64,000 nt of DNA, from assembly GCA_016710765.1 (NCBI GenBank), contig JADJUJ010000003.1, forward strand, positions 372,001-436,000. The letters run 5' to 3'. The DNA is from Lewinellaceae bacterium. GTDB lineage: Bacteria; Bacteroidota; Bacteroidia; Chitinophagales; Saprospiraceae. The translations under genes were made by a program, and so were the position numbers. Below the pieces are notes generated by a model, which was given only the letters and a program-made list of their open reading frames with translations, had not been told where the DNA came from and did no database searches. This document shows positions 34,737 to 43,988 of the stretch, piece by piece (the stretch's first letter is position 1; each line of letters begins with the position of its first letter).

Positions 34737-35818
34737 GCGATTTTATAGATCTCTATCGCGCGGTAATTGTTCAAATCGCAACCCCCAACAGCACCGGTAC
34801 GGGTTTCTACCTGCGGGATCGGGGGCTTATTGTCACCAATTTTCACGTTGTGGAAGGCAACCGTGCGGTGATTATTGAAGGGGGGAATTTGCCCAAGCAG
34901 CTTGTCAGCGTTTTGTATGCCGACCGAAAATACGACCTGGCTTTTCTGGCTGCTTCAGGCGATTTGGAACAACTCCCAACGGTTCAACTGGCGCCCGAAG
35001 GCAAACAAATCAAGGAACGCGATCCTGTTACGGCCATGGGCCATCCTTTTGGACTGAAATTTTCGGTAAAAAGCGGCATTGTTTCCAATACCCGGGAGAT
35101 GATGAACAACATTCCCTACCTGCACATCGATGCTGCCCTGAATCCTGGTAATAGCGGTGGCCCGCTGGTGGACAACGATGGGGAAGTCGTGGGCGTCAAT
35201 ACGTTCATCATCCGCGATGGCGATAACATTGGTTTTTCGCTACCGGTGCACTTTTTGCGGCAATCGCTGGAAGATTTTTCCAGGATGGGAAGCAAGAATA
35301 CAAGCCGTTGCCTTGGATGCGCTAATGTCGTGTCGGAAAAAGAAGTGGATGGCACATTTTGCAGCCATTGCGGCCATAAAGTTGAATTGCCAGGGCTGGT
35401 GGAAGCCTATGTTCCCACAGGCGTTCCGCGCACCATAGAAACCATTATCAGCCGTACCAACAACGATGTCAGCCTCAGCCGCTGTGGCCCGAATGCCTGG
35501 GAAATTCGCCACGGAAGTGCCAAAATTACGATCACCTACCACGACAAAACCGGACTAATGACGGCCGATGCCATACTCTGTCACCTGCCTAAGGAAAACA
35601 TCAAGCCGCTCTACGAGTACCTGCTGCGCGAAAACTGTCGCAACGAAGGACTTACTTTTTCGGTCCATGAACAGGATATCCTGCTTTCGCTCCTCATTTA
35701 CGATCGATACCTCAACGAGGATACTGGCCTGGCACTGCTCAACCGCTTGTTTGAAAAAGCCGACCACTACGACAATATTCTGGTGGAAGAGTATGGCGGG
35801 AGCTGGAAGCAAGAATAG
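34733..35818 (+). CDS. Trypsin-like serine protease with zinc ribbon and C-terminal YbjN-like domain
   Basis: 361 residues. The first 180 are an S1C/HtrA-like protease without signal peptide: His38 in TNFHVVEG, Asp68 in RKYDLAFLA and Ser141 in NPGNSGGPLVD. There is no PDZ domain. A zinc ribbon follows with Cys193/196 and Cys210/213 (CLGCANVV, CSHCGHK). The C-terminal 130 residues (ETIISRTNNDVSLSRCG, ITITYHDKTGLMTADAILCHLP, LYEYLLRENC, DRYLNEDTGLALLNRLF) have the strand-helix pattern of YbjN/CesT-like chaperones. It overlaps the previous gene by 4 bases (ATGA). It is probably a cytoplasmic regulated protease; target unknown. Confidence 0.85.
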   Translation: MSDFIDLYRAVIVQIATPNSTGTGFYLRDRGLIVTNFHVVEGNRAVIIEGGNLPKQLVSVLYADRKYDLAFLAASGDLEQLPTVQLAPEGKQIKERDPVTAMGHPFGLKFSVKSGIVSNTREMMNNIPYLHIDAALNPGNSGGPLVDNDGEVVGVNTFIIRDGDNIGFSLPVHFLRQSLEDFSRMGSKNTSRCLGCANVVSEKEVDGTFCSHCGHKVELPGLVEAYVPTGVPRTIETIISRTNNDVSLSRCGPNAWEIRHGSAKITITYHDKTGLMTADAILCHLPKENIKPLYEYLLRENCRNEGLTFSVHEQDILLSLLIYDRYLNEDTGLALLNRLFEKADHYDNILVEEYGGSWKQE

Positions 35819-35829
35819 TTGACAGGAGA

Positions 35830-35862
35830 TTTGCCTTTCAAATCTCATTTTACCTATCTTTG
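35830..35862 (+). promoter_or_regulatory. Promoter of trhO
   Basis: TTTG (35830-35833) and TATCTTTG (35855-35862) are 21 bases apart and lie just after the protease stop codon. This fixes the trhO start at ATG 35906 rather than in the open frame from 35819. Confidence 0.75.
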
Positions 35863-35905
35863 CACTGCCCATTCGCACTGCAAACGAACACCGGGGCCCA
35901 ATATT

Positions 35906-36979
35906 ATGAATAAGTTCTACCACAACCGCATCAACCGGCGCGAGTTGAAAAATGAGTTGCAACACAGCAACGAAGCGCGGGTTACCATTTCTTTTTACAA
36001 GTATGTCATGCTGAAAAACCCGGCGTTTTTCAGAAATCACCTCTACGGATTGTTCGATGAAGTTGGGGTGAAAGGCCGTATTTATGTGGCCGCGGAAGGC
36101 GTAAATGCCCAAATTTCCGTGCCACAGGAAAGCCTGGAGCTGTTTAAGTCGGCCATGGACAGCATCCTGTTTTTTCAGGGCATCAGGCTCAATATTGCCA
36201 TTGAAGACGACGGCAAATCATTTTTTGCCCTCATCATCAAAGTCCGGCCAAAGATTGTGGCCGACGGCATCGACGATCCCGATTTTGATCCTTCTCAATA
36301 CGGTACACACCTCAAGGCCGACGAATTCAATCGCCTGACCGACGATCCCGATACCATCGTGGTAGATATGCGGAACCATTACGAGAGCGAGGTTGGGCAT
36401 TTTGAAAAAGCCATCACCCCGCCGGTCAGCACCTTTCGGGAAGAGCTGCCCTACGTTGCAGATCTGCTGGCGGAGCACCACGACAAGAACATTGTCATGT
36501 ATTGTACCGGCGGTATTCGCTGTGAAAAAGCGAGTGCTTATATGCGGTACAAGGGGTTCAAAAATGTATTTCAACTTGAAGGTGGTATCATTGAATATGC
36601 CCGACAAGTGGACAAAAAGGGCCTGCAGAACAAGTTTTTGGGTAAAAACTTTGTGTTCGACGAGCGCCTTGGCGAACGCATTGGCAACCAGGTTATCGCC
36701 CATTGCCACCAGTGCGGGCAGCCCTGCGACGACCATACCAACTGCGCCAACGAATACTGCCATATCCTGTTTATTCAATGCTCTTCCTGCCGTGAGCAAT
36801 ACGAAGCCTGCTGTTCCGATGAATGCCGGGATTTTATGCACGTACCTGCAGCCGAGCGAAAGGAACGGGCGCGCAGCATCGTGTTCAATGGCACGAAATA
36901 TGGGAAAGATGCCTACAAAGCATTCAGGGCTACCAGCCAGCGCAGCCTGATTACGCAGGCTGCCGTACCGCAGGATTAA
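35906..36979 (+). CDS. trhO: tRNA uridine(34) hydroxylase (TrhO, rhodanese family)
   Basis: 357 residues from ATG 35906 (MNKFYHNRINRREL). It has an acylphosphatase-like N-terminal domain (ISFYKYVMLKNPAFFRNHLYGLF, GRIYVAAEGVNAQISVP), a rhodanese domain with the active-site loop CTGGIRCEKAS (Cys200), and a C-terminal Cys-rich segment (CHQCGQPCDDHTNC, CSSCREQYEACCS) that looks metal-binding. This is the YceA/TrhO family, which hydroxylates U34 of some tRNAs independently of oxygenase cofactors (family knowledge). The presence of a tRNA-like array in the same window is probably coincidental. Confidence 0.95.
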   Translation: MNKFYHNRINRRELKNELQHSNEARVTISFYKYVMLKNPAFFRNHLYGLFDEVGVKGRIYVAAEGVNAQISVPQESLELFKSAMDSILFFQGIRLNIAIEDDGKSFFALIIKVRPKIVADGIDDPDFDPSQYGTHLKADEFNRLTDDPDTIVVDMRNHYESEVGHFEKAITPPVSTFREELPYVADLLAEHHDKNIVMYCTGGIRCEKASAYMRYKGFKNVFQLEGGIIEYARQVDKKGLQNKFLGKNFVFDERLGERIGNQVIAHCHQCGQPCDDHTNCANEYCHILFIQCSSCREQYEACCSDECRDFMHVPAAERKERARSIVFNGTKYGKDAYKAFRATSQRSLITQAAVPQD

Positions 36980-37090
36980 TCATTAAGGCTGCATCTCGCT
37001 GCAGCATACTTTGAAAAACGTCGTTGCAGGGCAAGGGCAAAAATTCCCGAACAAGTTCTTACTTTCGCGGATAGAATCAAACCCTTTGTC

Positions 37091-39157
37091 ATGGCAAAAT
37101 CCGTAGGTAAACCCAATAAGTCTGTCCGAAAACAGGCCGCCTCGGCCGTTTCTACGGCAGTCTCCAGTTTGCAACTCCCCGATTTTTTCAAGGATCTTCG
37201 GTTGCAAAGCCTGCTTGTTTTTGGTTTCGCCTTTTCGCTGTATGCCAATACCCTGACGCATGGTTTTGTACTCGACGATGCCATTGTGATCACCGATAAC
37301 ATGTACACCCAAAAGGGTATTGAAGGTATTCCCGGTATACTAAGCAAGGATACTTTTTACGGTTTTTTCAAGGAGGGTGGTAAGGAGAATCTGGTGTCGG
37401 GTGGCCGTTACCGCCCTTTTACCCTGGTGGTTTTTGCCATCCTGTACCAATTTGTTGGCGCCAGTACCTTTGCCTTTCACCTCCTCACGGTGTTGTTGTT
37501 TGCCCTTACCTGTGTGCTCCTTTTTCGCACCCTTCAATTGCTGTTTGCACAGAAACTGGGGCAGGAGCATGCTACCTTGTTGTCGCTGCTGACCACCGCT
37601 CTTTTTGCTGCACACCCTATCCATACGGAGGTGGTGAACAACATCAAAGGCTGTGATGAAATCATCACCTTGTTGCTCAGTATGGGTACTCTGTACCTGG
37701 TGCTAAAAGCCTACGATACTGGAAAAGCAGCGCTGGCCTGGCTCTCCGCGCTGGTGTTTTTTCTCGCTTGCTTGTCGAAGGAAAATGCAGTTACGTTTGT
37801 GGTCATCATTCCTTTGGCATTGTGGTTTTTCAGGACAAAAACAAATGAACGGGTCCCCCAAAGCATCTTCAGCGCTGTTTTGCCGTCTTTTATTGGATTT
37901 CTGGTGTTCTTCATTTTGCGGGGAAGTATCCTGCATTGGAAGTTTGGTGCTGCGCCTATGGAGTTTATGAACAACCCTTTTCTGAAAATTGTGGGCGATC
38001 ACTGGGCGCCTTTCAGCTTTGCAGAGAAGCTGGCTACCGTGATGTACACCCTTGGCAAATACGTGCTGTTGCTTATTTTCCCACATCCCCTGACCCACGA
38101 TTACTATCCGCGGCAAATTCCCATGAAAACGTTTGCCGATCCAGCGGTGCTGGCCAGTGTGCTGCTGTATGCTGGTATGGCCTGGTACGCGATTGCCGGC
38201 ATACAGAAAAAGGACCCGGTGCGCTTCGGTATCCTGTTTTACCTGCTCACCCTGAGCATTGTTTCCAACCTGGTATTTCCGGTGGGCACCAGCATGGGGG
38301 AGCGTTTTGCTTTCATCCCGTCGTTGGGCTTTTGTTTGGTAGCAGCGGTGTTGCTGTTGCGCTTGATGCAGTCGGGTGCCGCCTGGCAAACCGCAAAACT
38401 CAGTACAGTTCTGGTGGTAAGTGGCATTGTGCTGGCACTCTTTTCCATCAAAACACTGACGCGAAACCCTGCCTGGGCAAGCAATGAAAAACTGTTTTTT
38501 ACCGATGCTAAAACCTCCACCAACAGCGCCAAAATCCAGAACGCCATGGGGGGGATATTATTCGACAAAGCCAAAACCCTGTCCGCTGGCCCCGAACGCG
38601 ACAAAATGTTCCGGGAGTCCATGCAATATGCCGACAAAGCGCTGAGCATTTACCCCAATTACAAGGAGGCGATGCTGATTCGCGCCGGGTCACAGATCTT
38701 TCTGAATGAGTATGAAGGCTCCCTGAGGGATTACCGTCGAGCCATACAAATTGCACCGGAAGACAAAAAGATTCCTGGATACCTGGCGCTGGCGCTGCGG
38801 GAAGCGGGGCAGTTTTACGGAGAAAAGAAAGGCGACCTGGCCACTGCAATGAAATACCTGAACGAATCCTGGCAACTCAATGCGCTGGACCCTGCAACCG
38901 CTCGCTTACTGGGCGTTGCCTGTGGCTTTCAAGGCGGCGGCGCCATGCAGCGCGGACAAGTTGCTGAGGCGGCCTCACTCAACCAACAGGCCCTGGAATG
39001 GTTTAAAAAGGCGGTTGCGCTGGCCCCCAATGATGCCAGCCTGCAATACGACCTCGGAACGGCCTACTACATCGTTGGTGATAAAACAAACGGAGAAGCC
39101 TGCCACAACAAGGCTTTTGAACTGGATCCGGAATTGCGCAAGCAAAAGGGGCAGTAA
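37091..39157 (+). CDS. TMTC-like membrane protein with C-terminal TPR repeats
   Basis: 688 residues. A soluble N-terminus of about 40 residues is followed by about ten transmembrane helices. The luminal loop after helix 1 has FVLDDAIVITDN, a DD pair typical of GT-C glycosyltransferases, then GRYRPFTLVVFAILYQF and HPIHTEVVNNIKGCDEI as in the DUF1736/TMTC group. Residues about 480-688 are TPR repeats (YADKALSIYPNYKEAMLIRAG, DYRRAIQIAPEDKKIPGYLALAL, ALEWFKKAVALAPNDASLQYDLG). Eukaryotic TMTCs are O-mannosyltransferases; the bacterial acceptor is unknown. A monocistronic gene, convergent with the hypothetical at 39162. Confidence 0.88.
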   Translation: MAKSVGKPNKSVRKQAASAVSTAVSSLQLPDFFKDLRLQSLLVFGFAFSLYANTLTHGFVLDDAIVITDNMYTQKGIEGIPGILSKDTFYGFFKEGGKENLVSGGRYRPFTLVVFAILYQFVGASTFAFHLLTVLLFALTCVLLFRTLQLLFAQKLGQEHATLLSLLTTALFAAHPIHTEVVNNIKGCDEIITLLLSMGTLYLVLKAYDTGKAALAWLSALVFFLACLSKENAVTFVVIIPLALWFFRTKTNERVPQSIFSAVLPSFIGFLVFFILRGSILHWKFGAAPMEFMNNPFLKIVGDHWAPFSFAEKLATVMYTLGKYVLLLIFPHPLTHDYYPRQIPMKTFADPAVLASVLLYAGMAWYAIAGIQKKDPVRFGILFYLLTLSIVSNLVFPVGTSMGERFAFIPSLGFCLVAAVLLLRLMQSGAAWQTAKLSTVLVVSGIVLALFSIKTLTRNPAWASNEKLFFTDAKTSTNSAKIQNAMGGILFDKAKTLSAGPERDKMFRESMQYADKALSIYPNYKEAMLIRAGSQIFLNEYEGSLRDYRRAIQIAPEDKKIPGYLALALREAGQFYGEKKGDLATAMKYLNESWQLNALDPATARLLGVACGFQGGGAMQRGQVAEAASLNQQALEWFKKAVALAPNDASLQYDLGTAYYIVGDKTNGEACHNKAFELDPELRKQKGQ

Positions 39158-39161
39158 CCGA

Positions 39162-39935
39162 TTATTCCCCGGTTTCCTTTTTAATCGGCGTTGGCGCGTT
39201 GAGGTCTAATGCCTCAGGCGTTTGTACATCGGCCAGATTGAGCAGCTCCAACCGGTTGTCGGATTTGAGCAGCCGAACCATTTCGCAGCAATGTTGGAAA
39301 AAGGCCTGTGCTTCCACGGAACTCAGGCGCTTCCTTGGCTTGTAGGCCAGCAGGTAATAGTTTGAACCTTCGAGGTGAACGGGCGGTTTTTCCATCAAAA
39401 ATCGCTGAACTTCCGGGCCAAAAGCCTTGGGCAGCAGCGACTGGAACTCACTGCTGATGTCGAATTTTTCTGAAAATTCGGGGTTGTCGGGGATTTCATG
39501 GGCACCCTGAAGTCCCAGCGCTTGTTTTACCTTCCCCCACCAACTTTCGGGTCTGAGTTGGAAATTGGGGAGGTACCAGTTTTTATCATCGGCGAAAAAT
39601 ACGGTTTGGGTGATGCGCCGACTCGATTTTCCGGTTGAAATCACATAACTGTAATCAAAAAGCGCTACCGTGGTATCGTCTACTTTGCCGTACAAGACAT
39701 TCCTGATCCTGCTGCGCCGCCGCCGGCTGCCAAACACATTTTTAAACAAAGTAAACTCCTGAAGCTGCGCCAGAAAACCCTGATCGTCTTTTTCTGAAAA
39801 CTGCATGTGGAGCTGCTGAGCCAACAGTTCTGATTCCATACGGCGGCGTTCGTCGCGCTTGATCTTCTTGTAAACAATGCCGGCGATCAGGAGGATCATG
39901 GCGCCCATGGGCAGCAATGCGGTCAACATATGCAA
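39162..39935 (-). CDS. Membrane-anchored hypothetical protein
   Basis: 257 residues. One N-terminal helix (LLPMGAMILLIAGIVYKKI) is followed by basic-rich and globular cytoplasmic sequence (FTLFKNVFGSRRRRSRIRNVLYGKVDDTTVALFDYSYVI, RITQTVFFADDKNWYLPNFQL, KPPVHLEGSNYYLLAYKPRKRL). The pattern resembles uncharacterised DUF3137-like membrane proteins with a single anchor, but no motif is diagnostic. The start could also be the Met two residues in. Function unknown; convergent with the TMTC-like gene and divergent from the TPR gene at 40014. Confidence 0.75.
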   Translation of the reverse strand: MHMLTALLPMGAMILLIAGIVYKKIKRDERRRMESELLAQQLHMQFSEKDDQGFLAQLQEFTLFKNVFGSRRRRSRIRNVLYGKVDDTTVALFDYSYVISTGKSSRRITQTVFFADDKNWYLPNFQLRPESWWGKVKQALGLQGAHEIPDNPEFSEKFDISSEFQSLLPKAFGPEVQRFLMEKPPVHLEGSNYYLLAYKPRKRLSSVEAQAFFQHCCEMVRLLKSDNRLELLNLADVQTPEALDLNAPTPIKKETGE

Positions 39936-40013
39936 AGACAGCTGAAAAGTTTATAAAAAACAAATGTACAAAAAGCCCGGTTCATGCGTTATGGGGAGAC
40001 AATTAAGCAAGCT

Positions 40014-41105
40014 ATGCGTTTATTCCTCCTGAATGTTGCACTTTGTTGCAGTTTTGCCGCCCTCGGGCAGCGACCCGATGTGCAAATCAGGGCCTTGTAC
40101 CGCCAGGAGCGTTTTGATACGCTGGTGCAAGTGGCCCGCACACAAACCGAAGTTTTATCCGATACAGCATTGTTGTTGGCCGGTACGGCGGCGTTGTTCC
40201 TCCACCAGGAGGCGGAAGCAGGCTTGTGTTATTCCCGTTGTACGGAGCGTTTCCCCAATTACGGTATGGGCTGGTACACCCTTTCACTGTACCAAAAGGA
40301 CCATGGCGACCCTGTCGCAGCGCAGCATTCAGTGGAAAAAGCCCTGGCCTTGGAGCCTAAAAATCCGGATTACTGGATTCAGAAAGGTGCCTTATTGGAT
40401 GAAAAGGGACTTCCCGACAGTTCCATTGTAGTGTACCAGGCGGTCACGTTCTTCCCGGAATACCCCCCGGAAATACATGTCCTTATTGGCGACACCTACT
40501 ACGCCTTGCAAAAGTATACCTTCGCATTGACGGCCTATCTGGAGGGGCTCCAGGCGCTTCCTCCTGAATCGGCAGAACACCTGCGCTGCCGGTACAACAC
40601 AGCCTGTGCGGCATATATGTTGGGCGACTACGATCAGGCAGAAACCTATCTCCAAAGCATCTTGCGGGAGCTTCCGGGTGATTTGCAGGCGCTGGAAAAA
40701 ATGGTGCAGGTAAGTTACGGCAGGCAAAAGTACCGGGAGGCGGAAACCTACGCAGCAGCCCTGTATGCCGCCTACCGGGAAGGCAAACTGCCGGAAGCGT
40801 TGTCTGATGCCTTCTGCATCGACCAGTTCAACTGGCGGGAGGCCCGTGTGTATGCCTACGAGCGATATGCCGATTCACCGGAAATGCCCATTAAATACTT
40901 GTTTTACGTCGTAGACCGGGGAGAAAAGGTCCAAATTAGGGTACAACTTGAGCGGAAACCAGGAAAATCAGGTGTTTACCAGATCAGCATGGACAAAGGT
41001 GAAAAACACCAGGTTTTTTCCAGTTTCAACTTTTCTGCTCACCCGGATTACTCCAAACTCCGGCAGTCGGTGCTCGATGTGCTGGAGGGCAGAACCAAAA
41101 AATAA
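40014..41105 (+). CDS. Exported tetratricopeptide repeat protein
   Basis: 363 residues from ATG 40014 (MRLFLLNVALCCSFAALGQ), which puts a normal signal peptide at the N-terminus; a longer frame starts at 39984. Residues about 55-250 are TPR-like helix pairs (FPNYGMGWYTLSLYQKDHGDPVAAQHSVEKALALEPKN, YWIQKGALLDEKGLPDSSIVVYQAV, YNTACAAYMLGDYDQAETYLQSIL). A C-terminal beta-rich part (KYLFYVVDRGEKVQIRVQLERKPGKSG) follows. It is probably a periplasmic adaptor; partner unknown. It is convergent with mvaA with a 7-base gap. Confidence 0.85.
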   Translation: MRLFLLNVALCCSFAALGQRPDVQIRALYRQERFDTLVQVARTQTEVLSDTALLLAGTAALFLHQEAEAGLCYSRCTERFPNYGMGWYTLSLYQKDHGDPVAAQHSVEKALALEPKNPDYWIQKGALLDEKGLPDSSIVVYQAVTFFPEYPPEIHVLIGDTYYALQKYTFALTAYLEGLQALPPESAEHLRCRYNTACAAYMLGDYDQAETYLQSILRELPGDLQALEKMVQVSYGRQKYREAETYAAALYAAYREGKLPEALSDAFCIDQFNWREARVYAYERYADSPEMPIKYLFYVVDRGEKVQIRVQLERKPGKSGVYQISMDKGEKHQVFSSFNFSAHPDYSKLRQSVLDVLEGRTKK

Positions 41106-41112
41106 GCGGTGA

Positions 41113-42442
41113 TTAAACGTTTGTCCGCTGGCTTTCCAAAAACGCCCGGACAGCGCTGTAACTCACTTTTTCTTTGCTGAAAAAAGCCTGTGCCGCCAGG
41201 CATTCCGCATCATTGGCGCCCAGGTGGTTGAGGATGTTGGTGAGGTGCATTTTCATATGCCCCTGTTGAATACCGGTGGTCACCAGCGAACGTACCGCAG
41301 AGAAGTTCTGGGCAAGCCCGACCGCTGCAACGATCATCATCAATTCATGAGCGGATGGATTGCCCAACATTTCAAGCGCTCTTTTGGCCAGCGGGTGCAG
41401 GGCCGTGAGGCCGCCAACAGTACCCAGGGCAAGGGGCAGGGTGAGTTCGAATCGGAAAACGCCATTCTCCACCCAGGCCCTGCTGAGCGAACGGTACTGT
41501 CCTTTTCGGCAGGCGTAGGTGTGTCCGCAGGACTCAATCGCCCGAAAATCGTTGCCAGTAGCAATCACCACAGCATCAATACCATTGAAGATGCCCTTGT
41601 TGTGTGTGGTGGCCCTGTAGGGATCAATTTCAGCAATGCGCACTGCCGTGCAAAAACGGTCGACTGCTGCTTTTCCGGGCATTCCATCGCTGCGTGCAAG
41701 ATCTTCCAATTCAGCTACCGGACATTCCACCCATACCCGAACCACACATTCGGGTGTGAAATTGGATAGGATACACATAATCACCTCCACATCGCGTTCG
41801 CTTTCTTCCAGGGAGGCATGTGTTTCGAGAAAGCGCTCGAGCAGGTCGCCGTATCGCTCCAATACGGAGTTGATGAAGTTGGCGCCCATGCTGTCGCAGG
41901 TTTCGAAGGACCCGAAGCTGGTAATAATCGGGTTCAAGGCTGCTGAAATCAAGCAATTCCATATCGATAACGCCGCCGCCGCGCTGTTGCATGTTGGCAG
42001 TGATGTCGTCGGCGCCTTTGAGCAAGTATTGTTTTAGTTCGGGAAAGAGGGCGTGTAGCCGTTGCGAAGGCCCGTTCCAGCGAAAATGTACCTGTCCAAG
42101 TTTGGTAGTGCCCAAAACTTCTGCCCGAAATCCGCCGCGGTCGAGCCAGAATTTGGCGCCACTGGCTGCTGCTGCAACCACCGAACTTTCTTCAATGACC
42201 ATCGGAACAGCGTACAGCTTACCATTGATCAAAAAATTAGGCGCCACGCTAAACGGCAGTGGGAAGTTGGCCAATGCATTTTCGGTGAAGCCGTCCAGTA
42301 TTTTTTGTTGCTGCTCATCGGCGTACTGCCATGAAATCAAATCCGCAGCGGCGGCGTTTGGGTCGCTGAAGTAGTTTTCAACCAGCCATTCAATCTTTTG
42401 GCGTTTGCTGAGCCGGGAAAAGCCGGATACCTTTTTTGTCAT
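41113..42442 (-). CDS. mvaA: HMG-CoA reductase, class II, frameshifted
   Basis: About 443 residues after repair of a slip near 41909-41913, where LEPDYYQLR must join SFETCDSMGANFIN. It starts MTKKVSGFSRLSKRQKIEWL. Catalytic features of class II enzymes are seen: Glu in TENALANFPLPF, Lys in TTHNKGIFNGID, Asp in VIATGNDFRAIE and His in GIQQGHMKMH, plus the GLTALHPLAKRALEML block. It reduces HMG-CoA to mevalonate. The adjacent upstream fni gene on the same strand (45-base gap) points to a mevalonate-route isoprenoid locus. The slip is +1 or -2 and likely artefactual. Confidence 0.93.
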
Positions 42443-42487
42443 TAACTAGGGTTCGTCTGATGGGTGTAAAGACAAGAATACGGTTTT

Positions 42488-43508
42488 TCAGGATTTTACT
42501 GTTAAAAATGCGTGGGCCAACTCCAATCCGCGCACTTGCGCCTGTACATACTGCTGCAATTCCTGGTAATCGCCACGGGCATGTCGGAGAAAGCCGGAGG
42601 CTTGTCCGTAGGCAGAGGGCAGCGCTGCAATTTGCGTGAGGTAATAACCGTCGAGAAAATCGCGCACACCACCAGAAAGGATGAGGTGGGGTGTTTTCAC
42701 GGCGTCGCCCAGCGCAGCAATTTCCCGATTGGCCATCAGGGCCATTTCTGCAGCAGAATGCCCCACGGTGGCAAGTTTTTCAAATATCTGGTGCTTTACG
42801 GCATCACCGCGCAGCAATTCAAGCTTGGCAAAATTGGTGCCGCCGGCCGCCGCAAATTCGATGGCCGTTAAGGGCAATTGTAACAGGGCGCGCAAACTGG
42901 CCGGGCCAAAACCTTGCCCAACTTCTTTGACAATTACCGCACCTTTGTACACTGCCATCAGCGCCTGAATGGTTTCTAGCGGCGGTCGCGAAAACATATC
43001 GCCCTCCGGCTGCATGGCCTCCTGTAGGGGGTTGACGTGCACAATGAGCCCATCGGCGCGGAGTTTGTGCACCAATTCGTCTATGCGTTCGGTTTCTTTT
43101 TTTATCCAGCAACTGTTCTACCTGGGCGACGCCAAGGTTGGCGAACAGCGGCAAATCAGCTCCAATGGTGTCGCGGACGTTGAAATCGGGCAGAAATTCG
43201 TCGGAGTACAACAGTTGCCGGCAGGAACCCAAACCCATCCCCAAACCAAACTCCTGGCAAGCGCGTGCCAGGTTGTAGTTGATCACATTGGCCAGGGCAG
43301 TACCTCCCGTCATGCTGGACACCCAAATGGGCGCCCGCAAGGATTTGCCGGCAAAAGGCAGCCTGGGTAAACTGCCGGCTGCAGGGTGCGCGGCCAACAG
43401 TGGTTCGTAGTAAAATCGGTCGTCGAGCGCGGCGCTTTCCACCTGACTCTTGAAGGCGAGTTCGATGTGGTCCTGTTTACGGGAACTTGCGCTTGGGTCC
43501 TCCTGCAT
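42488..43508 (-). CDS. fni: Type 2 isopentenyl-diphosphate isomerase (FMN), frameshifted
   Basis: About 340 residues once the run of seven A (plus strand T 43097-43103) is read as six, joining GVAQVEQLLDKK to ETERIDELVHKLRADGL. It starts MQEDPSASSRKQDHIELAF. FMN-binding and active-site blocks are present: SSMTGGT, GLGSCRQLLY, the conserved HVNPLQEAMQPEGD, IVKEVGQGFG, AAAGGTNF and LSGGVRD. It interconverts IPP and DMAPP using reduced FMN and Mg. It lies directly upstream of mvaA, both isoprenoid enzymes, so they are probably co-transcribed. Confidence 0.94.
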
Positions 43509-43988
43509 CTTGTTCTGTTTACCGGTTTTATTGCCGGCTTCCCGGCAAAAGTAATCATTTTGAATTTGAGGGTAATAACAGCTGAGTGAGACATTTGGTT
43601 GCTTTTTACACGCATGCCGCGCTTAAAGCCGCAATAAACGCTGCCCGGCTCGCCCTGGGTACTTGGCGACAGCAATTGGCAAGTGGCCGTTTTAGATTAA
43701 ATTTTCTGGCGTAATGATCAAATAAGGTCCAATTTGCAGGCATGACCGGCAGGGCTTAGTATCTTGCGCCGGCCTGTTTGCGTACCTGTTTTCAGGTAAA
43801 TATTGTTGGCATGGAAAGCAAACAAAGCGTACGGTGAATACGTTTTTATGCCAGTTCGCCAATTGTTCACCCTGTAAATCGTTTGGTGCAACAAGCATTA
43901 TCACTCCAGTACTGTTCCTGGTTTTATATCTTTTTGACTGCCATTGTGCAGTATTCAATATTTTATCACGCCTAAATCAAGTTAAAAA
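43509..43988. other. 480-base intergenic region between fni and pgi
   Basis: No gene is supported. Two short perfect hairpins are visible: TTGCCGG/CCGGCAA at 43531-43548, close to the fni start, and TACCTG-TTTT-CAGGTA at 43783-43798. The divergent promoters of fni and pgi must lie here, but I see no convincing -33/-7 pair. Confidence 0.5.

Noticed and set aside
41711..43508. Four separate genes for split HMG-CoA reductase and IPP isomerase halves
   Set aside because: Each pair rejoins into one full-length enzyme with a small indel, so they are single genes with frame slips.
43692..43958. 88-codon minus-strand frame between fni and pgi
   Set aside because: No start context, composition is not protein-like and no motif was recognised.
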